Of a DNA stretch of 64,000 nt, positions 17,120-25,437 are shown piece after piece. Origin of the DNA: Roseovarius albus (GTDB taxonomy: Bacteria; Pseudomonadota; Alphaproteobacteria; Rhodobacterales; Rhodobacteraceae); NCBI RefSeq assembly GCF_900172335.1, contig NZ_FWFX01000013.1, forward strand, positions 1-64,000, given 5' to 3'. Numbering within the stretch: position 1 is the first letter of the stretch; each line of letters starts with the position of its first letter. A program made the translations under genes and the position numbers. The notes beneath the pieces were generated by a model, which saw only the letters and a program-made list of their open reading frames with translations, ran no database searches and was not told where the DNA came from.

Positions 17120-18255
17120 GTGGCACCTCGCGCATAGGCGTCCAGCACCAGCCCGTGAAAATGGTGCACTGCGTGTTCGGATTTGCCTGACCCGGATGGA
17201 TCATTCACAATCCGCCCTTGCGTAAACGCTGGTGTGCTCATCCCACGCTGAACGCTTTCGACAAGGCCGATGTCTTCGACCTGTAGAACCTCGTCCAGAT
17301 AGCGGATCGCGTCCAATTCGCCTTCATTTGGCTCAGGTGTTTCAAGGAAGAAATCATAGGTCTCCAGCGACCGGTCCGGTCCAATTGGGATGATGTTCAG
17401 CACGATCATGCTGGACCGACCCGGATAGCGCATGAGGCAAGTGGTCGGCCACAACCACCAAACGGCATGGGTTTTCACGGTTGCGTTTGACACGTCATAG
17501 GCCGAGTTGGTCGACTGGCCCGCATCCGCCATGTGGCTGGAGTAAATCCCATGCGTGGTAACCTTATAAGTGTCCATATCGACGAGATCGCAGAAGTCCT
17601 TATGCGCGGTCGGGCAGTGGTAGCATTCAAGAAAATTATCGACGACATTCTTCCAATTCGACTTGATGTCATAGGTCAGACGATGACCGAAAGTCAGCTG
17701 GTCAATATCCGGCGCCCAGTGGCGGATTTCGGTTTCCAGATTGCCGGATTGCTCTTTCAGCGACTGTGCGGTTGGATCAAGATTGACGTAGATGAATCCC
17801 GCAAACTCCTCGACCTGCACCTGATCAAGACAGATCTCCTTGGTGTTGAAGTTTTCCAGATGCTCGGTTTCCGGCGCACGCACCAATTGCCCGTCCAGCT
17901 TGTACACCCATGCGTGATAGGGGCACATAATGCGGGTGGTGTTGCCTTCCCCCTTCAGCAACTCATGCGCGCGGTGCTTGCAGACGTTGTAGAATGCGCG
18001 CAGCCCCCCCTCGCGATCGCGCACAACGGCGATCGGCTGCCCGGCGATCTCAACGGTGACAAAGGACCCAGATTCTCGCAACTTTTCGAGATGGCAAACC
18101 CATTGCCAGGATTTGGCGAGGATCTCGCGCTGATCGGCCCCGAACCATTCAGCTTGCGTATAGGCATCCGCCTTCAATGATTGCGAATTTCCTGCATCAG
18201 CTGAATAGCCATCACTGATCCGAGAAAACTGAGCTTGGGTTGGTAGGTCAGTCAC
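17116..18255 (-). CDS. Rieske oxygenase alpha subunit for a quaternary amine (CntA/GbcA type)
   Basis: The 379-residue protein has a Rieske [2Fe-2S] site (C-K-H near residue 92 and C-P-Y-H near 111) and a mononuclear iron site in VVDNFLECYHCPTAHKDF (near 205). The residue three places before the first iron histidine is glutamate, not the aspartate of ring-hydroxylating dioxygenases. That bridging glutamate is a mark of the quaternary-ammonium group (carnitine monooxygenase CntA, glycine betaine demethylase GbcA, stachydrine demethylase). No ferredoxin reductase partner is encoded in the operon. It is the first gene of seven. The exact substrate is open. Confidence 0.8.
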   Translation of the reverse strand: MTDLPTQAQFSRISDGYSADAGNSQSLKADAYTQAEWFGADQREILAKSWQWVCHLEKLRESGSFVTVEIAGQPIAVVRDREGGLRAFYNVCKHRAHELLKGEGNTTRIMCPYHAWVYKLDGQLVRAPETEHLENFNTKEICLDQVQVEEFAGFIYVNLDPTAQSLKEQSGNLETEIRHWAPDIDQLTFGHRLTYDIKSNWKNVVDNFLECYHCPTAHKDFCDLVDMDTYKVTTHGIYSSHMADAGQSTNSAYDVSNATVKTHAVWWLWPTTCLMRYPGRSSMIVLNIIPIGPDRSLETYDFFLETPEPNEGELDAIRYLDEVLQVEDIGLVESVQRGMSTPAFTQGRIVNDPSGSGKSEHAVHHFHGLVLDAYARGAT

Positions 18256-18327
18256 GCTGAACTCTCCTTTGCCTGCCTGTGGGTCACAAAGGTATGATCA
18301 GCGAATTTCTACATGATTTCAGGCACT

Positions 18328-18357
18328 CTATTCGCCCAAATATGAACCCTATTCGCC
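18328..18357. promoter_or_regulatory. 9-bp direct repeat, likely AraC/GlxA operator
   Basis: CTATTCGCC occurs at 18328-18336 and again at 18349-18357, exactly 21 bp apart (two helical turns). On the transcribed strand it reads GGCGAATAG-N12-GGCGAATAG, 73-102 bases upstream of the Rieske start. This geometry is standard for AraC-family activators. The distal copy overlaps the last codons of the regulator gene itself. Confidence 0.65.
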
Positions 18358-19374
18358 ATCCTGCTTCGATTTCATCGGTCGGTACATTGGCCAAGCACGA
18401 AATTCAAACGGAACCCGCCCATCGATTCTGTCCTGATTGGGGGGTACGCCAAAGCGCCTTTTATAGGCGCGGCTAAAGTAAACATGATTGGGAAAGCCGC
18501 AGGCCAAAGCAACCTCAGAAATCGGCAGTTCGGTTTGCGTGACCAAACCCCTCGCCCGGTCCAACCGGATGTCACGATAGTACAATCGCGGGCTGGTTTT
18601 TACATAGCCCTTGAACAACCGATCAAGATGGCGTTGCGACACGCCGATGAAATTGCAAAGCTCAGGAATGCTAAGCGGCGTTTCGAGATTTTGCTCCATC
18701 ATCTCGATCGCGCGACGCACCTTTGATGGCGCGGTGTTTCCCAAAGGTTCAAACCGTGCATCGGTTTGATGCGCCCCCTGCCCGCGCACGCGGCTATGGA
18801 AAATGTATTTCGCGCAGTCATTTGCCAGTGCATCCCCGACGATTTCACGCAGAAGTGTTAAGGCATAGTCACTAGCGGCAATGCCCCCGCAGCAGGTGCC
18901 AATAGTGCCATCATTCACAAACAGATCCTCGCAGACCTCAATCTGCGGATACTTTTCACCAAACCCGTCAATATGTTCGTAGTGCGCTGTGGCGCGCCGC
19001 CCGTCCAAAATACCCGCTGCGGCAAGCACAAAGGCGCCTGTATCAATGCCACCGACATAGCTGCCGGTGCGGAAGTAACGACGGATTGCTGACAACAGCG
19101 TATCGCTCGCAAAGGCATCCGGCGTCCAACTGCTGGACACCAGAACGATATCCGGAGTCTCCTCCTGGTGCGCCCTAAGCGCCTCGACACCGATTTCCAC
19201 ACCGTTGCTCGCACGGCACAGCCCACCCTGTTCGCTTACCAATGCCCAACAAAACAGCTGTCGGCCCGCAAGGTAATTCGCCGCTCGAAATGGATCCAGA
19301 AACGCCATCGTCGCCGCCAAATTGAAGTGTGGCGTGACTAGAGCCAATATCTCAGTAGGGCCTTTTTTACGCAT
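18349..19374 (-). CDS. GlxA-family AraC regulator of quaternary-amine catabolism
   Basis: The 341-residue protein has an N-terminal DJ-1/PfpI-like domain (about 5-190, with GGIDTGAFVLAAAGILDGRRATAHYEH) and a C-terminal AraC double HTH (about 225-320, with PLSIPELCNFIGVSQRHLDRLF and SEVALACGFPNHVYFSRAYKRRFG). This is the domain order of GbdR, CdhR and ArgR-type activators that sense betaine or carnitine. The ATG at 19374 is preferred (MRKKGPTEILALVTP); the frame is open to 19431. It is codirectional with and 94 bases upstream of the operon it probably activates. Confidence 0.85.
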   Translation of the reverse strand: MRKKGPTEILALVTPHFNLAATMAFLDPFRAANYLAGRQLFCWALVSEQGGLCRASNGVEIGVEALRAHQEETPDIVLVSSSWTPDAFASDTLLSAIRRYFRTGSYVGGIDTGAFVLAAAGILDGRRATAHYEHIDGFGEKYPQIEVCEDLFVNDGTIGTCCGGIAASDYALTLLREIVGDALANDCAKYIFHSRVRGQGAHQTDARFEPLGNTAPSKVRRAIEMMEQNLETPLSIPELCNFIGVSQRHLDRLFKGYVKTSPRLYYRDIRLDRARGLVTQTELPISEVALACGFPNHVYFSRAYKRRFGVPPNQDRIDGRVPFEFRAWPMYRPMKSKQDGE

Positions 19375-19780
19375 GGTTCTACTTCCTAGTTGCCAGAAGA
19401 GGCGAGGATTAAAACAAACGTGTCTATCCAAAGACAGTATGGCATCTATCGAACCTCATAGAGAAGGTTTTTGCGAGATATGAGCAAACTCAGCGAGCTA
19501 GAGTAAAACGCTTTGTAGTACTCCACTTATGCTCCTTTAACACGCAATTGACATGTCTCAAAAAGGTTGCCAAGAAAGTTTGATCTAATCGGAAGTGCCG
19601 ATTGGTTATATCCGCTTTGTGGCTGACAACAGCCATTTCTAGTGGCCCTTTTGAATCACAGTTATCGGCGGTGGTTTCAACGGATCGCCGCAACACGTTA
19701 GTCTTTTATGGAAAGATGACACCATGTTGGGCACAAACCGTGGAGGCATGATTTTGCGCAAGTCGTCTTTTGTCCGCGAA

Positions 19781-19810
19781 GAAAACCCGGGAGGCATTTG
19801 AGTGCCTCCC
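19781..19810 (-). terminator. Strong terminator behind the micro-ORF
   Basis: On the reverse strand GGGAGGCA pairs perfectly with TGCCTCCC across a 6-base loop and is followed by GGGTTTTCTTC. This 8-bp GC-rich stem begins 18 bases after the stop of the 22-codon ORF and reads the same way. Its presence is the best evidence that this is a discrete small transcription unit. Confidence 0.7.
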
Positions 19811-19827
19811 TCCTCCCAGATTGAAAG

Positions 19828-19896
19828 CTACAAATCTGCATTGCCCGTTTCCCAAGCCAAGGCGTAGTTGCGATAGATGTCACTGATTGTGTCCAT
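19828..19896 (-). CDS. 22-aa micro-ORF, unknown function
   Basis: A 22-codon frame begins MDTISDIYRN and ends ETGNADL. It has a ribosome site (AAAGGA) about 6 bases before its ATG, a 7-bp inverted repeat 43 to 62 bases upstream, and a strong terminator just after the stop. The sequence is acidic with several aromatic residues and has no signal peptide or membrane helix. It is not PqqA (it lacks the E-x3-Y crosslink pattern). It could be a small protein, a modified-peptide precursor or the leader of a small RNA. It lies between the amine-catabolism regulator and the nor operon. Confidence 0.5.
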   Translation of the reverse strand: MDTISDIYRNYALAWETGNADL

Positions 19897-19938
19897 AGAA
19901 AATCCTTTCGCTGTTCGTAAACTTGTTTATTGGGGTGA

Positions 19939-19958
19939 AATTACCCACAGCGGTAATT
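19939..19958. promoter_or_regulatory. Inverted repeat upstream of the micro-ORF
   Basis: AATTACC (19939-19945) and GGTAATT (19952-19958) form a perfect 7-bp inverted repeat with a 6-base spacer. It is 43-62 bases before the start of the 22-codon ORF, a normal position for an operator. The cognate regulator is unknown. Otherwise the stretch 19960-20178 shows no gene. Confidence 0.4.
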
Positions 19959-20178
19959 GGATTTAGCTATCAGACTCATGGAATCGAGGTTTGTCTGCTT
20001 CGGGCTCGTTGCCGATATCAGTCACTATCAGCATAGGCCTGAATGACGAAAAAGACCTGAAGAACAGACATTCAGAAACGATACCGCGAAGGTCAGCAAT
20101 GCGGATTTTTGATGTCGTTCACCATCTCCGATCCAATGGCCGCTCTGATCTAACCAAATGAGGACATAAATTTTGACA

Positions 20179-20412
20179 TCATGAATCCGTCTGCGATGAT
20201 TTAATCAATCGCTTGATATGGAGCGCAAATAGCCATGTTGCCGGCAACCCAAGTGGCAGGGCTATAAATATCGCCGTCACCGGCGTGATGGCAGGGAGGC
20301 CAAGCCAAGATAAAATGAGCGAGGAGAAGTAGACGTTGAGCGCCATTGCACCTGCTCCAAACGGATAGAGCACCGCAGTGATTTTTCGTGTGCTCCAACC
20401 TGCGTCGCTCAT
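20179..20412 (-). CDS. norF: NorF-like small membrane protein
   Basis: The 77-residue protein has two membrane helices (about 12-35 and 42-66) and a basic tail KRLIKSS. Its length and place at the end of norCBQD match NorF of Paracoccus. It starts in an ATGA overlap with a 58-residue gene. NorF supports assembly or activity of NO reductase, but its role is not well defined. The sequence itself is too short and divergent to prove homology, so the name rests on length, topology and position. Confidence 0.55.
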   Translation of the reverse strand: MSDAGWSTRKITAVLYPFGAGAMALNVYFSSLILSWLGLPAITPVTAIFIALPLGLPATWLFALHIKRLIKSSQTDS

Positions 20413-20585
20413 CTGCGAGACACCAGTTTTTGCACACCCCACAATGCGATAATCAGTGCGAACGATGCGATCATGAACCAAAACTCAGCTGTTGCAGATT
20501 GGGATTGAGGGACGGGGCGTTCATAGGCTTCTGCATTTGCAAAGAGTGGTGTGAGCAGAAAAGCGGTTAGTACGGTGTAGCGCAT
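20409..20585 (-). CDS. Small secreted or membrane-anchored protein in the nor operon (58 aa)
   Basis: This short gene fills the space between norD and the norF-like gene. The product begins MRYTVLTAFLLTPLFANA, a good signal peptide, followed by a short periplasmic segment and one C-terminal membrane helix (about 34-52, EFWFMIASFALIIALWGVQK). It starts 2 bases after the norD stop and overlaps norF in ATGA. It is probably an accessory subunit or assembly factor of NO reductase. No family is recognised. Confidence 0.6.
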   Translation of the reverse strand: MRYTVLTAFLLTPLFANAEAYERPVPQSQSATAEFWFMIASFALIIALWGVQKLVSRR

Positions 20586-20587
20586 GA

Positions 20588-22477
20588 TTAGGTCTCCTGT
20601 GTGAGAGATCGATAAATATCTGGAAGTGCGCGAAGCAGGCGCTCGGGCTGGGGGAGCAGAGTAAAACCACCACGCCCAAAAATGCGGGCGAACCAGTCTT
20701 GCCCGTCTTCATCCACAATGATGCCGTGCACAATCTGGCCAATGTTGCGGGCCTCACGCACGGCCATGTGGCTGTCTTCAATACCGTGCTGACCCTCATA
20801 ATGGTCAAGGTCGTTAGGTTTTCCGTCGGTCAGAACCAACAGAAGCTTACGACTGGAGGGTTCCTCCTGAAGCTGCGCGCTGACATATCGGATAGCAGCA
20901 CCCAGCCGCGTATAGTGCCCTGGCTGCAGGCTGCAGATCCGACCCTGTACTTCTGGAGAAAGCGGCGTCTCAAACGCCTTGCACCGACTGAGAAACACCC
21001 GGTCCCGGCGCAACGACGAAAACCCCCAAATACCCAACCGGTCGCCAGCCGCATCAATGCCCCCGGATAAGGCGGCAAGCGCATCCCGCGCCACGTCAAT
21101 CACACTGGTGTCGCCAACTGCCGCCTCGGTAGATCTTGAAGTGTCCAGCAAGATGGCCACCGACAGATCACGATCAATCTGGCGCAGGCTTTGGTAGATC
21201 CGGTCGCTACTTTGCCCAGTGGCTTGCAAGTCGATCTGCGCGGCAATCACCGCATCAAGATCAAGCTCTGTCCCGTCCAATTGGCGCGGGCGCAGGATGC
21301 GTCTAGGGTGCAGGGTTGCAAATTGGCGCCGAACCTCGCGCATACGACGCTCGTTAGGCACCAGTGCATTGTCGGGGTCTGGTACGACCTCAGCATCAAG
21401 CACGCGACAATGGTTGGGCATATAGCTGCGGCTGCGATGGTTCCATTCTGGATAGGTATATTCGCCAGCCAACCGTTCGTGGTCGGCATCCGCAGGGGAA
21501 AGGTCAAGGTGCAAGCGAAGGCGCGTCGCAGCCCGGCGATCAAGGCGCGACAGGGTGATGTTATCCTGATCGTCTGCTGCCTTTTTCGCGTTCTCGTCGT
21601 CGTCATCGTCCACACTGCGATTGAGGTTCATGCTTTCAACCCAGCTGAGGATCGCTTCAAATCGGTGAATGATGAAACTGTCTTTGCGCATTGCTTCGGA
21701 TGCGTCTTTGCGTAAACCAAGTTTTCTGGTTGTGGTGCTTGCCGCAGGAGGTTGGTTGGTGATCTCTTCTGGGTTTGCGTCAGCCAGACCGCCAGAGCCG
21801 GGGCTTTGGAATGACAGCCAAAACGGCACCGGTGCAAACGAATGGTACTTGTTTGATGCGACATTGGGTGCCGCTGCTGTGAAGGGTAGTCCAGCCAATA
21901 CATCGCAGATTGCGGCTTCCAAATCCGCCTCAGGCGCGGGGCGCTTTACATCCGGGCGCGCATTGAACGTTGCGATACGCATTTTTTCATAGCTGTGTCG
22001 AAGCCCCGGACAGCGAGCATAGACCGATTCAGCCGCCTTTGAATTGATCTGCACTTGCGTCCAATCCGCTAAGAGTGGATCTTCCGGGATTTCTCGCGGG
22101 TCACTCAATGCCGCTGAGGCCGCCAGCCACAGATAGGTCGCGCGGTTCAAGTCTGCGTCAGGAAAAATGGCGATGTCAGGGGGTAACAAAAGCTTCTCAC
22201 TGTCAAAACTAGCTTGATACTGACGGAGATCAGCGTTGCCCAGTTTTCGGCGCGCCCCGATCCGATGTTGTGATCGGGTGGCTGGGGCTGGCGCAATTTC
22301 GACTGCTCCCGATCCACCCAAAGCGCGAAACAGGAATAGCAAACTGGTGCTCATACTGCTTAGGGTAGACATCGCTTCTGGATAAGCCAGCGTACAATCG
22401 GGCTCTGACACAAGGCCGTGCCAGATATTCCCAACCGTTTCCTCGGGCTCCATCAGATCAAGGGGACGCAGTGCCAT
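20588..22477 (-). CDS. norD: NO reductase activation protein NorD
   Basis: The 629-residue cytosolic protein ends in a von Willebrand A domain (about 435-620) with the MIDAS motif D-T-S-R-S in VAILLDTSRSTEA and a later TDGKPNDLDHYEGQHG. The acidic stretch DDDDENAKK near 290 is typical of NorD linkers. NorD works with the MoxR-type ATPase NorQ to insert or activate the non-haem iron of NorB. It begins 4 bases after norQ ends. Full length for the family. Confidence 0.92.
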   Translation of the reverse strand: MALRPLDLMEPEETVGNIWHGLVSEPDCTLAYPEAMSTLSSMSTSLLFLFRALGGSGAVEIAPAPATRSQHRIGARRKLGNADLRQYQASFDSEKLLLPPDIAIFPDADLNRATYLWLAASAALSDPREIPEDPLLADWTQVQINSKAAESVYARCPGLRHSYEKMRIATFNARPDVKRPAPEADLEAAICDVLAGLPFTAAAPNVASNKYHSFAPVPFWLSFQSPGSGGLADANPEEITNQPPAASTTTRKLGLRKDASEAMRKDSFIIHRFEAILSWVESMNLNRSVDDDDDENAKKAADDQDNITLSRLDRRAATRLRLHLDLSPADADHERLAGEYTYPEWNHRSRSYMPNHCRVLDAEVVPDPDNALVPNERRMREVRRQFATLHPRRILRPRQLDGTELDLDAVIAAQIDLQATGQSSDRIYQSLRQIDRDLSVAILLDTSRSTEAAVGDTSVIDVARDALAALSGGIDAAGDRLGIWGFSSLRRDRVFLSRCKAFETPLSPEVQGRICSLQPGHYTRLGAAIRYVSAQLQEEPSSRKLLLVLTDGKPNDLDHYEGQHGIEDSHMAVREARNIGQIVHGIIVDEDGQDWFARIFGRGGFTLLPQPERLLRALPDIYRSLTQET

Positions 22478-22481
22478 TGTC

Positions 22482-23285
22482 TTAACCGTAGACCACGGTG
22501 ATCAGATCACGCAGGGCCGTTTTGATGTCATCGTCATCAGTCAATGGTTCAATAATAGCGGCCTCGAGCGCGCGGTTAACATTCATGCCGGTTTTCATCA
22601 ACATCGCCGCATAGATCAGCAGGCGGGTTGAAACACCTTCCTCTAAGTCCATACCTGACAGATTGCGAATATGCCCTGCAAGCCGCACCAGCGAAGTGAC
22701 TCGCGTATCATCAAGGCCGGTTTCCTGCGCGATGACAGCGATTTCCGTTGTCGGGTCGGGAAAGCCGAATGTGATCGACAAAAACCGCTGACGGGTCGAG
22801 GGTTTCATGCGTTTCAGGACGTTTTGGTAGCCGGGGTTGTAGCTGGCCACCAACATGAAACCGGAGGGGGCCTGCAGTTCTTCGCCAGTGCGGTCAATCA
22901 TCAGTGTTCGGCGGTTATCAGTCAGCGGGTGCAAAACAACCGTAACATCTTTACGGGCCTCGACCACCTCATCGAGGTAGCAAATCGCCCCTTCGCGCAC
23001 TGCCCGGGTCAGCGGGCCATCAACCCAATCGGTTTCTCCGCCGCGCAGCAGATAGCGCCCTATCAGATCAGCCGCAGAAAGATCATCATGGCACGCCACA
23101 GTATAAAGTTTGCGTCCAGTGCGAGCCGCCATGTGTTCGATATAGCGGGTTTTTCCGCAACCGGTTGGCCCCTTCAAAAGGAGGGGCAAGCCGCTATTTT
23201 GTGCCGTTTCAAACAAGGTGCATTCGTCACCTGTTGGTTGATAGAACGGCACGTGCAGGTCTCTGGCAGGCATATTCATGGTCAT
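22482..23285 (-). CDS. norQ: MoxR-type AAA+ ATPase NorQ
   Basis: The 267-residue ATPase has Walker A GPTGCGKTR (near residue 40), Walker B AICYLDEVVEARKD (near 98) and the sensor region SYNPGYQNVLKRMKPSTRQRF (near 150). It is the chaperone partner of NorD for NO reductase maturation. Its ATG lies within the norB stop (ATGA overlap). Length and motifs are normal. Confidence 0.93.
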   Translation of the reverse strand: MTMNMPARDLHVPFYQPTGDECTLFETAQNSGLPLLLKGPTGCGKTRYIEHMAARTGRKLYTVACHDDLSAADLIGRYLLRGGETDWVDGPLTRAVREGAICYLDEVVEARKDVTVVLHPLTDNRRTLMIDRTGEELQAPSGFMLVASYNPGYQNVLKRMKPSTRQRFLSITFGFPDPTTEIAVIAQETGLDDTRVTSLVRLAGHIRNLSGMDLEEGVSTRLLIYAAMLMKTGMNVNRALEAAIIEPLTDDDDIKTALRDLITVVYG

Positions 23286-24631
23286 TCACCTGCAACCTGT
23301 GTGGCGTCACCGGGAGTGATCACCTCTGACTTGCGGACAACCAGCATTGCGTAAATGAATACCAGCGCGCCAAGAACCACCGCAAAGCCTGCGCCAAACC
23401 GCATGACGTAGAACAAGGTCAGGGCATCCTGCACATCCATGTAGTAATCCCCAACGACGCGTTGCAGGTGAGTCTGGATGGTGCCCGCGAAGGTCAGAAC
23501 AAAGGTCATGAACGCCATGCCGCCCGTCATCAACCAGAATGACGCCATATTCAGCACCTGATTGTACGGCGCGCGGCCCCGCAACATTGGGAACGCATAA
23601 GAGAACATCGCAAGATTCAGCGCGACATAAGCCCCGTAGAACGACAAGTGGCCGTGTGCGGCAGTGATCTGGGTGCCGTGACTATAGAAGTTCACCCCGT
23701 GCAATGTGTGCAGGAAGCCCCAGACACCCGCGCCGAAGAATGCGACGGTGGATGACCCAAGCGACCACAATAATGCGGCCTTGTTTGGGTGGTTACGGCG
23801 ACCCTTCCAGACCATGACAAAGGCAAAGCTCATCATCAGGAAGAAGGGGATCACCTCGAAGGTTGAGAAGATCGAACCAACCCACTGCCAGTAGCCCGGC
23901 AAGCCAATCCAGTAGAAATGGTGCCCAGTGCCAAGAATGCCGGAAAATAATGCGGTGGCGACAATCACATAGAGCCATTTTTCGACCACTTCACGGTCTA
24001 CACCGGTCAACTTCAATAGCAAGAAGGCCAGGATCGATGCCATAACCAACTCCCATGTGGCCTCGACCCAAAGGTGCACGACAAACCACCAGTACATTTT
24101 ATCCAGCGACAAGTTATCCGGGTTGATGAAGGCAAAGACCCACAGCAGGCTGAGTAGCCAAAGCCCCATCAGCAAGACATTGGTGATCGCTGTTTTTCGC
24201 CCAGCCAAAACTGTCATTGAAATGTTGAACAGAAAGATCAGGGCGGCAACGAGGATGCCGAATTTCACCCAAAGCGGTTGTTCAAGGAATTCGCGCCCGC
24301 CGTGGATGCCGACAAGGTAGCTGCCAACCGCGCCCAACGTTCCCACCATCAGCAGGATTAACTGAATATAAGCCAGTTTGACCGAATAGATCTCGCGCTC
24401 GCTTTCCTCGGGAATCAGGAAATAGGCGGCGCCAAAAAAACCCAGCAAGAGCCAGACAATCAAGGCGTTGGTGTGGATCATGCGTATGATGTTGAAGGGC
24501 AGTAATTCCGACAGGAAATTTGGCGAGACGTAAATCCAGCCCGCCAGCAAACCGCCGGCAACCTGAATACCAAATAAGGCCATCGCACAAAGAAAATAGG
24601 CGTAGGCCACTTTTTGAGAAGCGTATTTCAT
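23282..24631 (-). CDS. norB: Nitric oxide reductase large subunit NorB
   Basis: The 449-residue protein has about 12 membrane helices and the haem-copper oxidase fold with a non-haem iron in place of copper. HLWVEATWELV (near 190), GHHFYWIGLPGYWQ (near 240) and HGHLSFYGAYVALNLAMFSY (near 325) carry the metal histidines and the NorB-specific glutamates. It reduces 2 NO to N2O with electrons from NorC. It lies 12 bases downstream of norC. It is the cytochrome c-dependent type: there is no quinol-oxidase extension at the N-terminus. Confidence 0.95.
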   Translation of the reverse strand: MKYASQKVAYAYFLCAMALFGIQVAGGLLAGWIYVSPNFLSELLPFNIIRMIHTNALIVWLLLGFFGAAYFLIPEESEREIYSVKLAYIQLILLMVGTLGAVGSYLVGIHGGREFLEQPLWVKFGILVAALIFLFNISMTVLAGRKTAITNVLLMGLWLLSLLWVFAFINPDNLSLDKMYWWFVVHLWVEATWELVMASILAFLLLKLTGVDREVVEKWLYVIVATALFSGILGTGHHFYWIGLPGYWQWVGSIFSTFEVIPFFLMMSFAFVMVWKGRRNHPNKAALLWSLGSSTVAFFGAGVWGFLHTLHGVNFYSHGTQITAAHGHLSFYGAYVALNLAMFSYAFPMLRGRAPYNQVLNMASFWLMTGGMAFMTFVLTFAGTIQTHLQRVVGDYYMDVQDALTLFYVMRFGAGFAVVLGALVFIYAMLVVRKSEVITPGDATQVAGE

Positions 24632-24643
24632 AGGAATCCCTCC

Positions 24644-25096
24644 TTATCCGGCATCATTGGGCGGCCAGCCCTGGGTGTCAGTTTGATCGGCCCAACGCAG
24701 GAATTCGGACAGGGCCCGCATTTCTTTGTCAGTGATTTCAAAACGCGGCATTTGGCGGCGACCCTCGACGCCACTTGGCTGGGCTTCCATCCATCCTTTG
24801 AGCACTTCAAAGGCTGCTTCCGGGTCGTCAAGTACGCCCCAACGGGTCATCACATTGCCCACCTCTGGTGCGAAATAGGCGCCTTCTCCGTGTAATGTGT
24901 GGCAGTTGATGCAGCTGTGCCGCTCCCAGACATGTTTACCCAAGGCAACTTCTTCGGTTAGCGGCATGCCAGCGGTTGATGTCGTGACGACATATCGGTG
25001 GCTTTGAATCGTCAGCACGACGAATATCACCACGAAGAATAGCGATCCTCCGTAGAAAATATTGCGCGCACGCGATTTGGTGAGGAATTCAGACAT
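24644..25096 (-). CDS. norC: Nitric oxide reductase cytochrome c subunit NorC
   Basis: The 150-residue protein has one N-terminal membrane anchor (about 12-32) and one haem c site, CINCHTLHGEG (near residue 58), with the axial methionine in GRRQMPRFE (near 115). It passes electrons from periplasmic donors such as pseudoazurin or cytochrome c to NorB. It is the first gene of norCBQD and a TTG-N8-CAA box lies 68 bases before its start. Confidence 0.95.
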   Translation of the reverse strand: MSEFLTKSRARNIFYGGSLFFVVIFVVLTIQSHRYVVTTSTAGMPLTEEVALGKHVWERHSCINCHTLHGEGAYFAPEVGNVMTRWGVLDDPEAAFEVLKGWMEAQPSGVEGRRQMPRFEITDKEMRALSEFLRWADQTDTQGWPPNDAG

Positions 25097-25157
25097 TTCC
25101 CGCGCCCTCTTGAAATTTCATTGTCTTCAGAAATAGCGCATCCGGGACACTGGGAAG

Positions 25158-25171
25158 TTGTGCCAGCACAA
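25158..25171. promoter_or_regulatory. Nnr/FNR-type box between norC and the DUF1858 gene
   Basis: TTGTGCCAGCACAA matches TTG-N8-CAA. Its centre is 68 bases before the norC ATG on the left and about 57 bases before the likely start of the divergent DUF1858 gene on the right. It could serve either or both promoters. The neighbouring Crp/Fnr-type regulator is the expected binder. Confidence 0.6.
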
Positions 25172-25197
25172 AGAAGGCGGCGAAAATTGATCTAGGA

Positions 25198-25437
25198 TTG
25201 GATCACGGAAAGGATCTGATTGTGGAACAGGCCGCCGAAATTGATGATCCAACTATGTTGCTATGCGACATCATGGAGATATGGCCACAAACCATTCCGG
25301 TCTTCATAAAATACAACATGCTATGTGTGGGATGTGCGATTTCGCCATATCACACTATTCAGGATGCTTGTTCAGAGCATAACGTGCCGGAACCGGAGTT
25401 TCGCGAGGATCTTCTCCAAGCGATCAGAGCGCATTAG
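25198..25437 (+). CDS. DUF1858-domain protein with CxxC
   Basis: The product (79 residues from ATG 25198) is one DUF1858 domain: MEIWPQTIPVFIKYNMLCVGCAISPYHTIQDACSEHNV-like, with the C-V-G-C pair near residue 43. An in-frame GTG at 25222 preceded by AAGGA is an equally good start. Such proteins are common next to NO-responsive and iron-sulfur genes and may take part in NO sensing or cluster repair; this is inference. It is divergent from norC and ends 4 bases into the end of the convergent nnr gene. Confidence 0.75.
   Translation: MDHGKDLIVEQAAEIDDPTMLLCDIMEIWPQTIPVFIKYNMLCVGCAISPYHTIQDACSEHNVPEPEFREDLLQAIRAH

Noticed and set aside
19490-19696. A leftward 68-codon frame upstream of the GlxA-type regulator.
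   Set aside because: No ribosome site, no family resemblance and unusual composition; regarded as chance.
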